From: Luteolibacter sp. SL250 | Lineage (GTDB): Bacteria; Verrucomicrobiota; Verrucomicrobiia; Verrucomicrobiales; Akkermansiaceae | Length of the DNA stretch: 64,000 nucleotides | Reading direction: 5' to 3' | NCBI RefSeq assembly: GCF_026625605.1 | Contig: NZ_CP113054.1 | Span: 2,356,001 to 2,420,000, forward strand | In this document: piece after piece, positions 31,800 through 43,237 of the stretch | Layout: each line of letters begins with the position of its first letter | Position numbering within the stretch: the stretch's first letter is position 1 | The notes under the pieces: generated by a model | The model's database searches: none | Told to the model about the DNA's origin: nothing | Seen by the model: only the letters and a program-made list of their open reading frames with translations | Translations under genes and position numbers: made by a program

Positions 31800-32456
31800 T
31801 CAGGATTCCAGCCACTCCAGGTTCTCCGCGAGATCTCCCTCCCGGGCATATTCGAAATGGATGATCCGGCGGCGCCGCGGAGTCACCGCCCGTTTTGACG
31901 AATGGAGGATCAGAGGGGACATCAGCAGGATGTCTCCCGACTGGCATTCACAGATGACGGGATGCCGGACATACGTGGCGACCTCATACGCGGGGATGCG
32001 GCCGTGCAGGTGGCTGCCGGGGACCACGGCCAGTGCACCATTGTCCGCAGGCGTGTCATCCAGATGGATACGGATGGTCACCATGTTCCGTAGCAGGGCA
32101 ACGGGAGGTTGGACATGGGGTGCGCCGTCCTTGACGGACCATGGACCGTAGCCGGGAACATTCTCCTGCCTGCGGAGGGCGATGGTGAGATCCTGGTGCC
32201 AGGCCACCGGCCAGTTTTCCTCCGGTGTCTTGTCGAAAAGAATGCTCCGGGCGAGCACGGGATCACCCGGCAGCAGCACACGCAGCCTTTCTTCCAGGGC
32301 GAGGTCCCTGAAAAGACCGGAGTGCGACCGGAGATGCCGCACACACGCGGAACCCGCGGCGGCGGCGACACGGTCGGCCTCCTCCCGGAACCGCGCGACC
32401 TCCTCTTCCGTGAACACGGAGCGGATGATCCGGTAGCCTTCCTTCTCGAGATCCAT
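31800..32456 (-). CDS. Phytanoyl-CoA dioxygenase (PhyH) family protein
   Basis: A 218-residue putative Fe(II)/2-oxoglutarate dioxygenase. The iron ligands appear as W-H-Q-D (HxD) near residue 90 and the distal His in SPLILHSSKRAVT. The latter is followed by the 2-oxoglutarate-binding Arg region (RRRRIIHFEYA). GALAVVPGSHLHGRIP is also typical of PhyH proteins. The substrate is unknown. The AraC regulator gene lies upstream on the same strand with a 36-base gap, so the two are probably cotranscribed. It is convergent with the FecR-LamG gene. Confidence 0.88.
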   Translation of the reverse strand: MDLEKEGYRIIRSVFTEEEVARFREEADRVAAAAGSACVRHLRSHSGLFRDLALEERLRVLLPGDPVLARSILFDKTPEENWPVAWHQDLTIALRRQENVPGYGPWSVKDGAPHVQPPVALLRNMVTIRIHLDDTPADNGALAVVPGSHLHGRIPAYEVATYVRHPVICECQSGDILLMSPLILHSSKRAVTPRRRRIIHFEYAREGDLAENLEWLES

Positions 32457-32492
32457 GGATGGAGAAAGAATGAGAGGTGGTTTGTTCCCGGC

Positions 32493-33353
32493 TCAATCCT
32501 TATCTGCAGCGGAGCGGTAGCGTGCCGGAGGCAGTCCCGTCCGCTTGCGGAAGCAGCGGATGAAGTAATTGGTATCCGGAATCCCGCAGGCCCGCGCGAC
32601 GTCGCCGATGTTCATCCTGGGATCGGCCAGCATTTCCGCCGCGTGGCGCAGGCGGATGTCCAGGAGGTATTGGTTGAAGCTGCAGCCGCTGAAGCGAGTG
32701 AACAGGCGGGAAAGGTGGTTCGGGTGGAGGTTCAGGAAGGCGGCCACTTCCGGACGTCCGATGGGTTGGGAGAAGTTTTCCTGTATGAATCGGCAAGCGG
32801 ACTGCCAGGTGAACCATGCCTTGCGGGAGGAGGGGACGGGCTGCGCCGACTCCACCATTTCCCGGGACTTGACGAGCAGCAGTTGCAGCAGCTTCCGCAG
32901 GTAGGGATCCTCCGGCGGCCGGGGGGAGGGGCGGGTCAGCGCGCGGAAGAACTGGCCGGTTTCCTCATCCAGCAAGGCGGTGGAGTGGTGGGCCAGCAGG
33001 AAGCGGTGCTGTCCCGGGTTTTTCCGCGCCAGCAGGAAGCGCGTCATCTCCGGGGTGAAGACAATGCCGAGAGCGAGATACTGAGACCGGGGATGCGGCT
33101 CCATGAGGCAGCCGGGTGCCGCCGCGATGGCCTCTCCCCGGGCGAGGGTGATCACACGGGTGCCTCCATCCCCGGAGACATCGTAGCGGGCTGTTCCGGA
33201 GAGACAGAGGCTGAAGCGCGGGTAGGGAAGGATCCCATGGCTGCCGGTCGGTGCCCCGGGTTCGTTCGCCAAGTGGACTCCACGGGGGAGATCCCGATCC
33301 AGCATACGGTCGATCAAGCTGGAGAAGCGGGGAGTGGGGTCTGTGCTTCGCAT
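32493..33353 (-). CDS. AraC family transcriptional regulator
   Basis: A 286-residue protein. The C-terminal 100 residues form the AraC/XylS double helix-turn-helix: GRPEVAAFLNLHPNHLSRLFTRFSGCSFNQYLLDIRLRHAAEMLADPRMNIGDVARACGIPDTNYFIRCFRKRTGLPPARYR. The N-terminal half is a sensory cupin-like domain. It is divergent from a Tat-exported FAD oxidoreductase and upstream of a PhyH dioxygenase. It probably controls one or both; the inducer cannot be inferred. Confidence 0.92.
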   Translation of the reverse strand: MRSTDPTPRFSSLIDRMLDRDLPRGVHLANEPGAPTGSHGILPYPRFSLCLSGTARYDVSGDGGTRVITLARGEAIAAAPGCLMEPHPRSQYLALGIVFTPEMTRFLLARKNPGQHRFLLAHHSTALLDEETGQFFRALTRPSPRPPEDPYLRKLLQLLLVKSREMVESAQPVPSSRKAWFTWQSACRFIQENFSQPIGRPEVAAFLNLHPNHLSRLFTRFSGCSFNQYLLDIRLRHAAEMLADPRMNIGDVARACGIPDTNYFIRCFRKRTGLPPARYRSAADKD

Positions 33354-33412
33354 GTTCCTTTTGTGCTATGAATGTTTCATGTTTCCGCTCCCTATCAAAG
33401 ATAAATGCCATA

Positions 33413-33444
33413 CTGTCAGGGTTTCATCCTGTCATCAGGTGTCA
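33413..33444. promoter_or_regulatory. Candidate AraC-type operator (direct repeats)
   Basis: CTGTCA occurs twice 16 bases apart (33413, 33429), with a related GTGTCA 10 bases further on. The site is in the 111-base gap between the divergent AraC gene and the oxidoreductase. Tandem direct repeats suit AraC-family proteins, but the evidence is weak. Confidence 0.25.
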
Positions 33445-33464
33445 AATTTACCTTTCTGAAAATC

Positions 33465-34892
33465 ATGCAAACCTCATCAGACGTTTCCCGCCGCAAGTTC
33501 ATCCACGCCGCCTTGGCTGGCTCCATGACCGTTCCACTGTTGGGTCAGGAGATTCCGAAGGGTGCGAAAGGCGTTTTCGGTGAGCCGCCCCGCGATCTGA
33601 AGCTGATCGAGGACGCGGATGTGATCGTCTGTGGTGCGGGACCGGCGGGTGTATCCGCCGCCATCGCCGCTGCCAGGTCGGGTGCGAAGGTCCGCCTGTT
33701 CGATGTCCACGGCTGTCTCGGTGGCGTGTGGACGGCGGGGCTGCTGACGTGGATCTTCGACTTCGACAAACCGGGCCTGACAAAAGAGATCCGTTCGAAG
33801 CTGGATGAGCGCGGCGCGCGGCGCGGCACCAGCCCGAAGGTGTTCGTCTATGAGCCGGATGAGATGAAGCTCCTGCTGGAGGACATGTGCACGGAGGCGG
33901 GCGTGAAGTTCCGCCTGCAGACGCGGGTGGTGGCCGCCTACCGCGACGGGCGGCGGCTGACCACCATCGTCACGGAGTCCGCCTCCGGGCGGGAGGCGTG
34001 GCGGGCTCCGGTATTCATCGACGCCACCGGGGACGGTGTGCTCGGCGCGCTGGCCGGGTGCGACTGGGAACTGGGGCAGATGGGCAAGGAGGAGTCCTCA
34101 CGCTGCCTCTGCCAGCCCCTGACCATGAACGCCATCGCGGCAGTGAAGGACATCACGAAGATGCGGGACTACGTTTCCTTTTATGAAGGTGACCTGAACT
34201 GGCACGTGAAGGCCACGGAGAACCTGAAGGCGGACATCCGGAAAGCGGGGATCGATCCTTCCTACGGCATGCCGACCATCTTCCACATCCGTGACAACAT
34301 CGTCCTGCTGATGCTGAACCATGAATACGGTATCCGTCCGGACGATGCGGACGCGATGACGGCGGCGACGGTCCGGGCGCGGAAGGAGATCTTCGGCATC
34401 AGCCGTTCCCTGCGGAAGCTGGGCGGGGTGTGGGACGGCCTCCAGGTGGTGGCGACGGCGGAACAGATCGGCGTCAGGGACGGCAAGCGCATCAAGGGCC
34501 GCTATGTGGTCAAGAAAGATGACCTCATGAGCGCCGCGCGTCATGAGGATGCGGTGGCGCGCGTGACCTTCGGCGTGGACATCCACGCGAAGACGAAGGA
34601 GGAGAACGACAAGCTCACCATCGAGCGGGGCGGAGTGACGAAGTTCACCCCCTACGACATCCCGCTGCGCGCCCTCATCGCGAACGATGTGGACGGCCTC
34701 ATGATGGCGGGCCGGTGCATCAGCGGAGACTTCATCGCCCATGCCAGCTACCGTGTCACTGGAAATGCCGTGGCCATGGGAGAGGCGGCGGGGGCGGCCG
34801 GTGCGGTCGCCGCCACCAGCAAACGCCTGCCCCATGAGGTGGAGTGGAAGGAAGTGGCGGAGGTGCTGGAGAAGAAAGTGAGGAAGGCGTGA
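33465..34892 (+). CDS. Tat-exported FAD-dependent oxidoreductase
   Basis: 475 residues from the ATG at 33465. It has a twin-arginine signal (VSRRKFIHAALAGSMTVPLL). The FAD-binding fold starts at about residue 50 (ADVIVCGAGPAGVSAAIAAARSGAKVRLFDVHGCLGGVWTAG). A second FAD motif is at the C-terminus (VDGLMMAGRCISGDFIAHASYRVTGNAVAMGEAAGAAG). It belongs to the same FAD_oxidored group as the protein at 26348-27607 but is not a close copy. The genes around it (AraC regulator, PhyH dioxygenase) suggest a small catabolic or modification locus. The substrate is unknown. Confidence 0.88.
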   Translation: MQTSSDVSRRKFIHAALAGSMTVPLLGQEIPKGAKGVFGEPPRDLKLIEDADVIVCGAGPAGVSAAIAAARSGAKVRLFDVHGCLGGVWTAGLLTWIFDFDKPGLTKEIRSKLDERGARRGTSPKVFVYEPDEMKLLLEDMCTEAGVKFRLQTRVVAAYRDGRRLTTIVTESASGREAWRAPVFIDATGDGVLGALAGCDWELGQMGKEESSRCLCQPLTMNAIAAVKDITKMRDYVSFYEGDLNWHVKATENLKADIRKAGIDPSYGMPTIFHIRDNIVLLMLNHEYGIRPDDADAMTAATVRARKEIFGISRSLRKLGGVWDGLQVVATAEQIGVRDGKRIKGRYVVKKDDLMSAARHEDAVARVTFGVDIHAKTKEENDKLTIERGGVTKFTPYDIPLRALIANDVDGLMMAGRCISGDFIAHASYRVTGNAVAMGEAAGAAGAVAATSKRLPHEVEWKEVAEVLEKKVRKA

Positions 34893-35097
34893 GGGCATCC
34901 TGTGCCCGGACCATCCAATGCCGTGGAATGCCGCTGCATCGGGTGGTCCGTGCGCCGTCCGCCTGCCGCCGCTGGAGCCCGCGAGGTCATCCATTCGGGC
35001 CGGTGACCAAGGATTCCGAAGGCTTGGATGCAGGATGCGGCCAGATTTCCACAGGGAATGCCTTGCGTTTTATGAGACTGGTTCGCATCCTCCGCGC

Positions 35098-38264
<3,167 letters not shown>

Positions 38265-38306
38265 TTGCCCCGCGCGGCGGTCGTTGATCTCCGCGCTGAA
38301 TCTCAC

Positions 38307-38344
38307 AACGGCGGCTCCGGAAACGGGGCCGCCGTTTTTTTTGT
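38307..38344 (+). terminator. Intrinsic terminator of eno
   Basis: Stem acggcggc / gccgccgt flanking a loop, followed by an eight-base T-run, 42 bases after the stop codon. Confidence 0.9.
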
Positions 38345-38424
38345 GGAGCGGCTCGAAGAGGGTGCGAGAGCTGGGAAGGTCGGCGATGAGGATCGGATGA
38401 CTTTTCGTTCATTTGAATAAGTGC

Positions 38425-38452
38425 TTGAAATACAGTGGGGCGTTCCTATTTT
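38425..38452 (+). promoter_or_regulatory. Predicted promoter of the guanidine-II riboswitch / gdx transcript
   Basis: TTGAAA and TATTTT boxes with a 16-base spacer. The predicted transcription start near 38459 is 14 bases before the first riboswitch hairpin. Confidence 0.55.
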
Positions 38453-38472
38453 CCCCCAGCCGAACGGCGGAA

Positions 38473-38520
38473 GCGGGGACGACCCCGCCCATCCAACTCA
38501 TCAGCCAGGGACGACCTTGG
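38473..38520 (+). promoter_or_regulatory. Guanidine-II (mini-ykkC) riboswitch
   Basis: Two adjacent hairpins, gcgggg-ACGA-ccccgc (38473-38488) and ccaggg-ACGA-ccttgg (38505-38520). They have identical ACGA tetraloops and a 16-base linker. This is the defining architecture of the guanidine-II class: two stem-loops with ACGR loops that pair when guanidinium binds. It ends 16 bases before the start codon of an SMR exporter, the most typical gene controlled by this class. Regulation of translation is the usual mechanism, but the ribosome binding site here is weak. Confidence 0.88.
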
Positions 38521-38536
38521 AACCCCTAGTTGAATT

Positions 38537-38857
38537 ATGAATTGGATCATCCTTGTCATCGCCGGCCTGTTTGAGGTCGGTTGGGCGCTGGGCCTCAAAT
38601 ACACCGAAGGCTTCAGCAAATTCTGGCCGAGTGTCTTCACGGTGCTGGCAATCATCATCAGCCTGTGCCTTCTGGGTCTGGCCATGCGCACGCTGCCGGT
38701 GGGGACCGCCTATGCGGTCTGGACCGGCATCGGCATGGTCGGCACGGTTATCGCAGGGATTTTCCTGATGGGGGATCCGGTGAGCCTGTTCCGGGTGGTG
38801 AGCCTGGTGCTGATCCTGATCGGCATCGTCGGCCTGAAAATTTCCACACCTGCCTGA
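38537..38857 (+). CDS. gdx: SMR-family guanidinium exporter (Gdx/SugE)
   Basis: A 106-residue protein with four membrane helices, normal for small multidrug resistance proteins. Glu13 in [18 protein letters not shown] is the conserved proton/substrate site, and the G-L-x-x-x-x-G-F segment fits the SugE/Gdx branch rather than EmrE. Later segments are [23 protein letters not shown] and [10 protein letters not shown]. Gdx proteins export guanidinium in exchange for protons as antiparallel dimers. Function is supported by the guanidine-II riboswitch immediately upstream. Confidence 0.92.
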   Translation: MNWIILVIAGLFEVGWALGLKYTEGFSKFWPSVFTVLAIIISLCLLGLAMRTLPVGTAYAVWTGIGMVGTVIAGIFLMGDPVSLFRVVSLVLILIGIVGLKISTPA

Positions 38858-38868
38858 GCAGCAGAAGA

Positions 38869-38906
38869 AATGCGGGAATTGTACCCTGCGGTACAAACCC
38901 CGCATT
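38869..38906 (+). other. Long two-part hairpin between gdx and aminotransferase
   Basis: Outer stem aatgcggg / cccgcatt encloses an inner stem ttgtacc / ggtacaa with a ctgc loop. It lacks a T-run. It lies 11 bases after gdx and 55 bases before the next start codon. It could stop or process the riboswitch transcript, or act as a leader structure of the aminotransferase gene. Confidence 0.5.
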
Positions 38907-38961
38907 GACCTTGGCGGTGGGTGGGGTAGAACCTCCGCCCCGCCGAAGTGCGGAGTTGCCA

Positions 38962-40128
38962 ATGGATTACCAAGCGAAAATCGCGCAAAACGTCGCAGCC
39001 ATCCCCCGTTCCGGGATCCGCGACTTCTTCGAACTCGTCCAGGGACGCGAGGGGGTCATCTCCCTCGGCGTGGGCGAGCCTGACTTTGTCACTCCATGGC
39101 ACATCCGCGAAGCCGCCATCTACTCGCTGGAGAAAGGACAAACGACCTATACCTCCAACCTGGGTCTCCTTTCCCTGCGGAAGTCGATTTCGAAATACGT
39201 GGAGAACTTCTTCAAGGTTTCCTACGACGCTCCGACGGAAGTCCTGGTGACGGTCGGTGTCTCGGAGGCGATCGACATCGCCCTCCGCGCGCTTCTCAAC
39301 CCCGGGGATGAGGTCATCATCCACGAGCCGTGCTACGTGTCCTACAGCCCTAGCATTGTCATGGCCCACGGCAAGACCGTGGCGGTCCAGACGACCAAGG
39401 AGGACGAGTTCTCCCTGAAGCCGGAAGCGGTGGCTGCTGCGATCACGCCGAAGACCCGCATCATCTTCATCAATTTCCCGTGCAATCCGACCGGAGCGGT
39501 TGCTCCGCTGGAGGACCTCAAAGGCATCGCGAAGCTGGCCATCGAGCATGACCTCATCGTCATGACGGATGAGATCTACAGCGAGCTGCGCTATGACGGT
39601 GAGGAGCACGTTTCCATCGCGTCCCTCCCTGGCATGAAGGAGCGCACCATCCTGCTCCACGGCTTCTCGAAGGCATTCGCGATGACCGGTTTCCGCCTGG
39701 GCTACGCCTGCGCCCCGCAGCCCATCATCGAGGCGATGATGAAGATCCACCAATACTCCATGCTCTGCGCTCCCATCATGAGCCAGAACGCCGCGATCGA
39801 GGCTCTGGAGAATGGCACGCCCGCCATGATCGAAATGCGCAACAGCTACCACCAGCGGCGTGATTTCCTGGTCCGCAGGCTCAACGAGATCGGCCTGGAC
39901 TGCCACACGCCCGGCGGTGCGTTCTACGTCTTCCCGGACATCCGCAAGACCGGCCTCAGCAGCAAGGAGTTCGCCTTCGGTCTGCTGGAGCAGGAGAACG
40001 TCGCCGCGGTGCCCGGTGGTGCCTTCGGCCCGTCCGGCGAGGGTTTCCTGCGCTGCTGCTATGCGACGGCGTTCGATGACATCCGCACCGCGACGGACAA
40101 GATCGAGCGCTTCGTCAACCGCCTCTGA
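38962..40128 (+). CDS. Class I/II PLP-dependent aminotransferase
   Basis: 388 residues from the ATG at 38962 (MDYQAKIAQNVAAIPRSGIRDFFELV). Fold-type I aminotransferase motifs are present: VISLGVGEPDFVTPWHIREAA, FINFPCNPTGAVAP, DEIYSELRYDG, and the PLP lysine in HGFSKAFAMTGFRLGYA. It resembles AraT/PatA-like aspartate or aromatic aminotransferases. The amino donor cannot be fixed from sequence. The CAAX-protease-related gene follows after 8 bases, so the two are probably cotranscribed. Confidence 0.9.
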   Translation: MDYQAKIAQNVAAIPRSGIRDFFELVQGREGVISLGVGEPDFVTPWHIREAAIYSLEKGQTTYTSNLGLLSLRKSISKYVENFFKVSYDAPTEVLVTVGVSEAIDIALRALLNPGDEVIIHEPCYVSYSPSIVMAHGKTVAVQTTKEDEFSLKPEAVAAAITPKTRIIFINFPCNPTGAVAPLEDLKGIAKLAIEHDLIVMTDEIYSELRYDGEEHVSIASLPGMKERTILLHGFSKAFAMTGFRLGYACAPQPIIEAMMKIHQYSMLCAPIMSQNAAIEALENGTPAMIEMRNSYHQRRDFLVRRLNEIGLDCHTPGGAFYVFPDIRKTGLSSKEFAFGLLEQENVAAVPGGAFGPSGEGFLRCCYATAFDDIRTATDKIERFVNRL

Positions 40129-40136
40129 GATCCGGC

Positions 40137-40904
40137 ATGAAGGACGCACGGCCCGCCAACGATCCCGATGTGCTGGCCCGGGCGCATATCGTCCCGTTCG
40201 CCGTCTTCATGGGGTTCCTCATGCTCCTCCAATTCGGAGGGGCATTGGTGGAGTGGAAACATCCCGCCGCACCCTGGTGGCGGCGGGATCCCGCGCAGTT
40301 GGTCTATCCCATCCAGGTGCTGGCCACGGGATTCTTCCTCATCCGCTACTGGCGCAGCTACACGTTCAACTGGTCGTGGAAGTGGGCCTTCATCGGCGCG
40401 GTCTTCGGTGCCGTCGGCATCGGCTTCTGGCTGCTGCCCACCACGCTCTATGACCACTGGGGCCTCACCGGAAAGACGGAGGGTGTGCTGAAGTGGCTGG
40501 GCGTGGCGGAAAGGAAGGAAGGCTTTGATCCCGGTATCTTCGAAAACCCGGCTGCCTTCTGGTTCTCCGCCGTCATGCGGTTCATCCGCGCCGCGGTGAT
40601 CGTCGCGCTGGTGGAGGAGATCTTCTGGCGGGGTTTCCTGATGCGGTTTGTGATGGACTGGGAAGGGAACTATTGGCGGCAACCCTTTGGCCGGGCGCAC
40701 TGGAAATCCTACCTCATCATCACCGTCCTTTTCATGCTGGCCCACGCGCCGGTGGACTATGCGGGGGCCTTCATCTACGGTAGCCTGACCTATGTCCTCT
40801 GCGTGTGGAGCAAGAGCCTGGGAGCCTGCGTCATCATGCACGCGGTGGCGAATTTCCTGATGGGGCTCTATGCGATGGCCTACGGGAAATACGGAGTCTG
40901 GTAG
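40137..40904 (+). CDS. CAAX prenyl protease-related (CPBP) membrane protein
   Basis: A 255-residue protein with about seven hydrophobic segments. The CPBP/Rce1 glutamate motif appears as VEEIFWRGFLMR (E-E-x-x-x-R, about residues 159-170). Two later His motifs are LAHAPVDYAGAF and MHAVANFLMGLY. The overall form matches the CAAX-protease-related proteins found in genomes with exosortase/PEP-CTERM systems, and a PEP-CTERM protein is encoded at 28659-29453. No exosortase gene is in the window. It probably cleaves a membrane peptide; the substrate is unknown. Confidence 0.82.
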   Translation: MKDARPANDPDVLARAHIVPFAVFMGFLMLLQFGGALVEWKHPAAPWWRRDPAQLVYPIQVLATGFFLIRYWRSYTFNWSWKWAFIGAVFGAVGIGFWLLPTTLYDHWGLTGKTEGVLKWLGVAERKEGFDPGIFENPAAFWFSAVMRFIRAAVIVALVEEIFWRGFLMRFVMDWEGNYWRQPFGRAHWKSYLIITVLFMLAHAPVDYAGAFIYGSLTYVLCVWSKSLGACVIMHAVANFLMGLYAMAYGKYGVW

Positions 40905-40907
40905 CGT

Positions 40908-42101
40908 ATGGACACGGAGCGCATGCGGGTTGCGGTGGTGGGCTGTGGCACGGCCGGTCCCGCCGCCGCCACGCTGCTCGCCCGCCAAGGGCACCACGTG
41001 ACGCTTTTCGAACGCGCACCGGAGTGCCGCCCGGTCGGTGCGGGATTCCTGCTGCAGCCATCCGGCATGGCCGTGCTGGACGAACTGGGCATCGCGGAGG
41101 CCGTTCTGGCCAAGGCGGCGAAGGTGGACTCCCTCCACATCGTGAATCCGGATGGCTCCACCTTGCTGGAGCTGCTCTATCGTGACATGGATGCTGGGGT
41201 TTTCGGGGCGGGGCTTCATCGTCCCGTGCTGCTGCATCATCTGATATCGGCGATGGAGAGGGCAGGCGTGAATGTCCGTTGGAATCATGAGATCACTTCA
41301 GCGGATGAAACATCGGACGGTTGGCACCTGGCTTTTTCCCACGGCGCTGTCAGCGATCCGTTCGATCTGTTGATCCTCGCTGATGGCGCGCGCTCCTCTC
41401 TCCGCCACCTTGTTGGCGGTGGTGGCACCAACCGTGGCTATCCATGGGGTGCCCACTGGTTCATCGGTGAAAATCGCGGCGTCTTCCCCGAAAATGAGCT
41501 TTACCAAGTGGTGAGAGGCACCCGCCAGCTCGGCGGCTTCCTCGCCACCGGCTGCGATCTCGATCATGACGAGCCGCTCGTCAGCCTGTTCTGGAGCATC
41601 CGCATCCGTGATGATGAAAAGCTCCGCTCCCAGCCGCTGGAGGAATGGAAGCGTCCCATCCTCTCCCTCTGTCCGCGTGCGGCGGTCCTGCTGGACCAGA
41701 TCCATGACTGGAGCCAGATCGCCACCGCCCGCTATGGGGACGTGACCATGCGCCGCTGGTATGGCCGGAGAATCGTCATCCTTGGGGATGCCGCCCACGC
41801 GATGAGCCCGCAACTGGGGCAGGGGGTGAATCTGGCGTTGGCGGATGCATCCTGCCTGGCGGACTGCATCTCCCGCGAGCCTCTCGCGGATGCCCTCCGC
41901 GAGTACCAGCGCCGCCGCTGGCCGACCATCCGCTACTACCAGTTCGCCACCCGCAGACTGACGCCATTTTTCCAGTCGGACATGGAATGGATCACTCCAT
42001 TCCGCCAGGCGATGTTCCGTGTTTCGCAGTCACTTCCGCCGCTGCGCGGGCTGATGACGCGAACCATGGCGGGCGTCATCGGAGCGGTCGGAAAAAGATG
42101 A
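40908..42101 (+). CDS. FAD-dependent monooxygenase
   Basis: A 397-residue flavoprotein of the aromatic hydroxylase / UbiH-like group. The FAD-binding motif is MRVAVVGCGTAGPAAATLLARQGHHVTLFERAPE (residues 6-39). The middle D-G motif is FDLLILADGARSSLRHL, and the second FAD motif is RRIVILGDAAHAMSPQLGQGVNLALADASCLADC. Such enzymes hydroxylate aromatic or quinone-like substrates with NAD(P)H and O2. The substrate is not evident. It begins 3 bases after the CPBP gene and may be in its operon. tRNA-Tyr follows. Confidence 0.88.
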   Translation: MDTERMRVAVVGCGTAGPAAATLLARQGHHVTLFERAPECRPVGAGFLLQPSGMAVLDELGIAEAVLAKAAKVDSLHIVNPDGSTLLELLYRDMDAGVFGAGLHRPVLLHHLISAMERAGVNVRWNHEITSADETSDGWHLAFSHGAVSDPFDLLILADGARSSLRHLVGGGGTNRGYPWGAHWFIGENRGVFPENELYQVVRGTRQLGGFLATGCDLDHDEPLVSLFWSIRIRDDEKLRSQPLEEWKRPILSLCPRAAVLLDQIHDWSQIATARYGDVTMRRWYGRRIVILGDAAHAMSPQLGQGVNLALADASCLADCISREPLADALREYQRRRWPTIRYYQFATRRLTPFFQSDMEWITPFRQAMFRVSQSLPPLRGLMTRTMAGVIGAVGKR

Positions 42102-42182
42102 TGGTGAATTGGCGAAAATTGACAATTTTCCCTTGTCAAAGCCCCCCCCGTTCCTCATACATCGCGCCCCGCAACGCGGGAT

Positions 42183-42268
42183 GGGTAGATGCCCGAGTGG
42201 CTAAAGGGGGCAGACTGTAAATCTGCTGGCTTACGCCTACGCTGGTTCGAATCCAGCTCTGCCCACCA
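42183..42268 (+). tRNA. tRNA-Tyr (anticodon GTA)
   Basis: Acceptor arms gggtaga / tctgccc, discriminator A and an encoded CCA. The anticodon stem gcaga / tctgc has loop CTGTAAA, giving anticodon GTA. A long variable arm (about 13 bases) makes it a class II tRNA, as expected for bacterial tRNA-Tyr. The T arm is gctggttcgaatccagc. Confidence 0.97.
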
Positions 42269-42287
42269 TCTTCTTTCTCAATGACTT

Positions 42288-42317
42288 GGGGAGCCGAAAG
42301 GCTCCCCTTGTTCGTTT
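42288..42317 (+). terminator. Intrinsic terminator after tRNA-Tyr
   Basis: Stem ggggagcc-gaaa-ggctcccc followed by ttgttcgttt, 19 bases after the tRNA. Confidence 0.88.
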
Positions 42318-42505
42318 GGGGGATTTGCGGTTGGGTATCTGGTTTCGTTCTTTTGTGAGCGAAGGGTTTGAAGTGGACAGCCCCGGGCTGCGAAATGCGA
42401 GTGAATGGGGCGGTGCTGGACCGAGGGCAGAAAGCAGCACTTGGAAGGTACCAGCGGATGTTGGGTGCGCTGCTTGCCTGTTTCCTCTTGTTGTGATCCT
42501 AACAG

Positions 42506-43189
42506 ATGTCTTACCGTTCTCCAATGTTCGGAAAACTCATCCTCCCATTGCTTTCACTCCTCTTCCCGGTCGCATTGGTTTCCTGTGCAGATCTCATGGC
42601 AGACTACGATGACGATGACCCCGCGGCGGGGTATCGGGGGATCGAATATGAAAGGGAAGTCATGTCCGGCAAGAGGCCCAGGGATCCCAACTACCTCAGG
42701 CAGCCCGAGTATGTTCCCATCAGGTCGGACTACCAACCGGACTTCAGTTGGGCATCGGCACCGATGCCGAAGCTCATGTCGCCTTCCGGCAGATCTTCCT
42801 TGGGCGGCGGCTCTGGCCTATCCGCCCCATCCACGTTTTCTTCTTCTGGTCGGCAGGATCTGTTCAGCAAACGCAGGAACTACACTCTCGATAGTGACTA
42901 CAGGACCACCGATTTGCTGGGTGGAGGCTCCAGAGCCACCGATCGCTGGGGAAACTCCGTCACAACTTCCCAGGGACTGGATGGCAGGCCCCGTTACACC
43001 ACATCGTCAGGGGTAACCTATACGAACCATCAGACCCTCGGAGGCGGAAGAGTGTTGCGAGGATCGGACGGAAGCAGCTACCGCCGGGAGCAGTTGCTGA
43101 ACGGGAGCTACCAGTACAAGGGGGATGACGGCAGTGTCTATCGCAGGGAGCAGACCCTCGGAGGAGGTTATCGATACACCAAACATTGA
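42506..43189 (+). CDS. Hypothetical lipoprotein with Gly/Tyr/Arg-rich C-terminal repeats
   Basis: A 227-residue protein; a start at 42524 (MFGKLILPLLSLLFPVALVSC) would also work. The N-terminus is a lipoprotein signal with lipobox A-L-V-S-C. Residues 28-70 are acidic and charged. The C-terminal 85 residues form a set of short repeats around L-G-G-G, Y-R-R-E-Q and D-G-S-x-Y (for example SDGSSYRREQLLNGSYQYKG and DDGSVYRREQTLGGGYRYTK). This suggests a beta-rich surface or matrix protein. No known family is recognised. Confidence 0.75.
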   Translation: MSYRSPMFGKLILPLLSLLFPVALVSCADLMADYDDDDPAAGYRGIEYEREVMSGKRPRDPNYLRQPEYVPIRSDYQPDFSWASAPMPKLMSPSGRSSLGGGSGLSAPSTFSSSGRQDLFSKRRNYTLDSDYRTTDLLGGGSRATDRWGNSVTTSQGLDGRPRYTTSSGVTYTNHQTLGGGRVLRGSDGSSYRREQLLNGSYQYKGDDGSVYRREQTLGGGYRYTKH

Positions 43190-43199
43190 GCGGATTTCC

Positions 43200-43237
43200 C
43201 CGAGATCTATATAAAGCCGCTCTTTATAGCCTCTCGG
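43200..43237 (+). terminator. Hairpin after the repeat-containing lipoprotein gene
   Basis: Outer arms ccgaga / tctcgg with inner perfect stem tataaag-ccgct-ctttata, starting 11 bases after the stop codon. There is no T-run, so termination is inferred from position. Confidence 0.5.
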
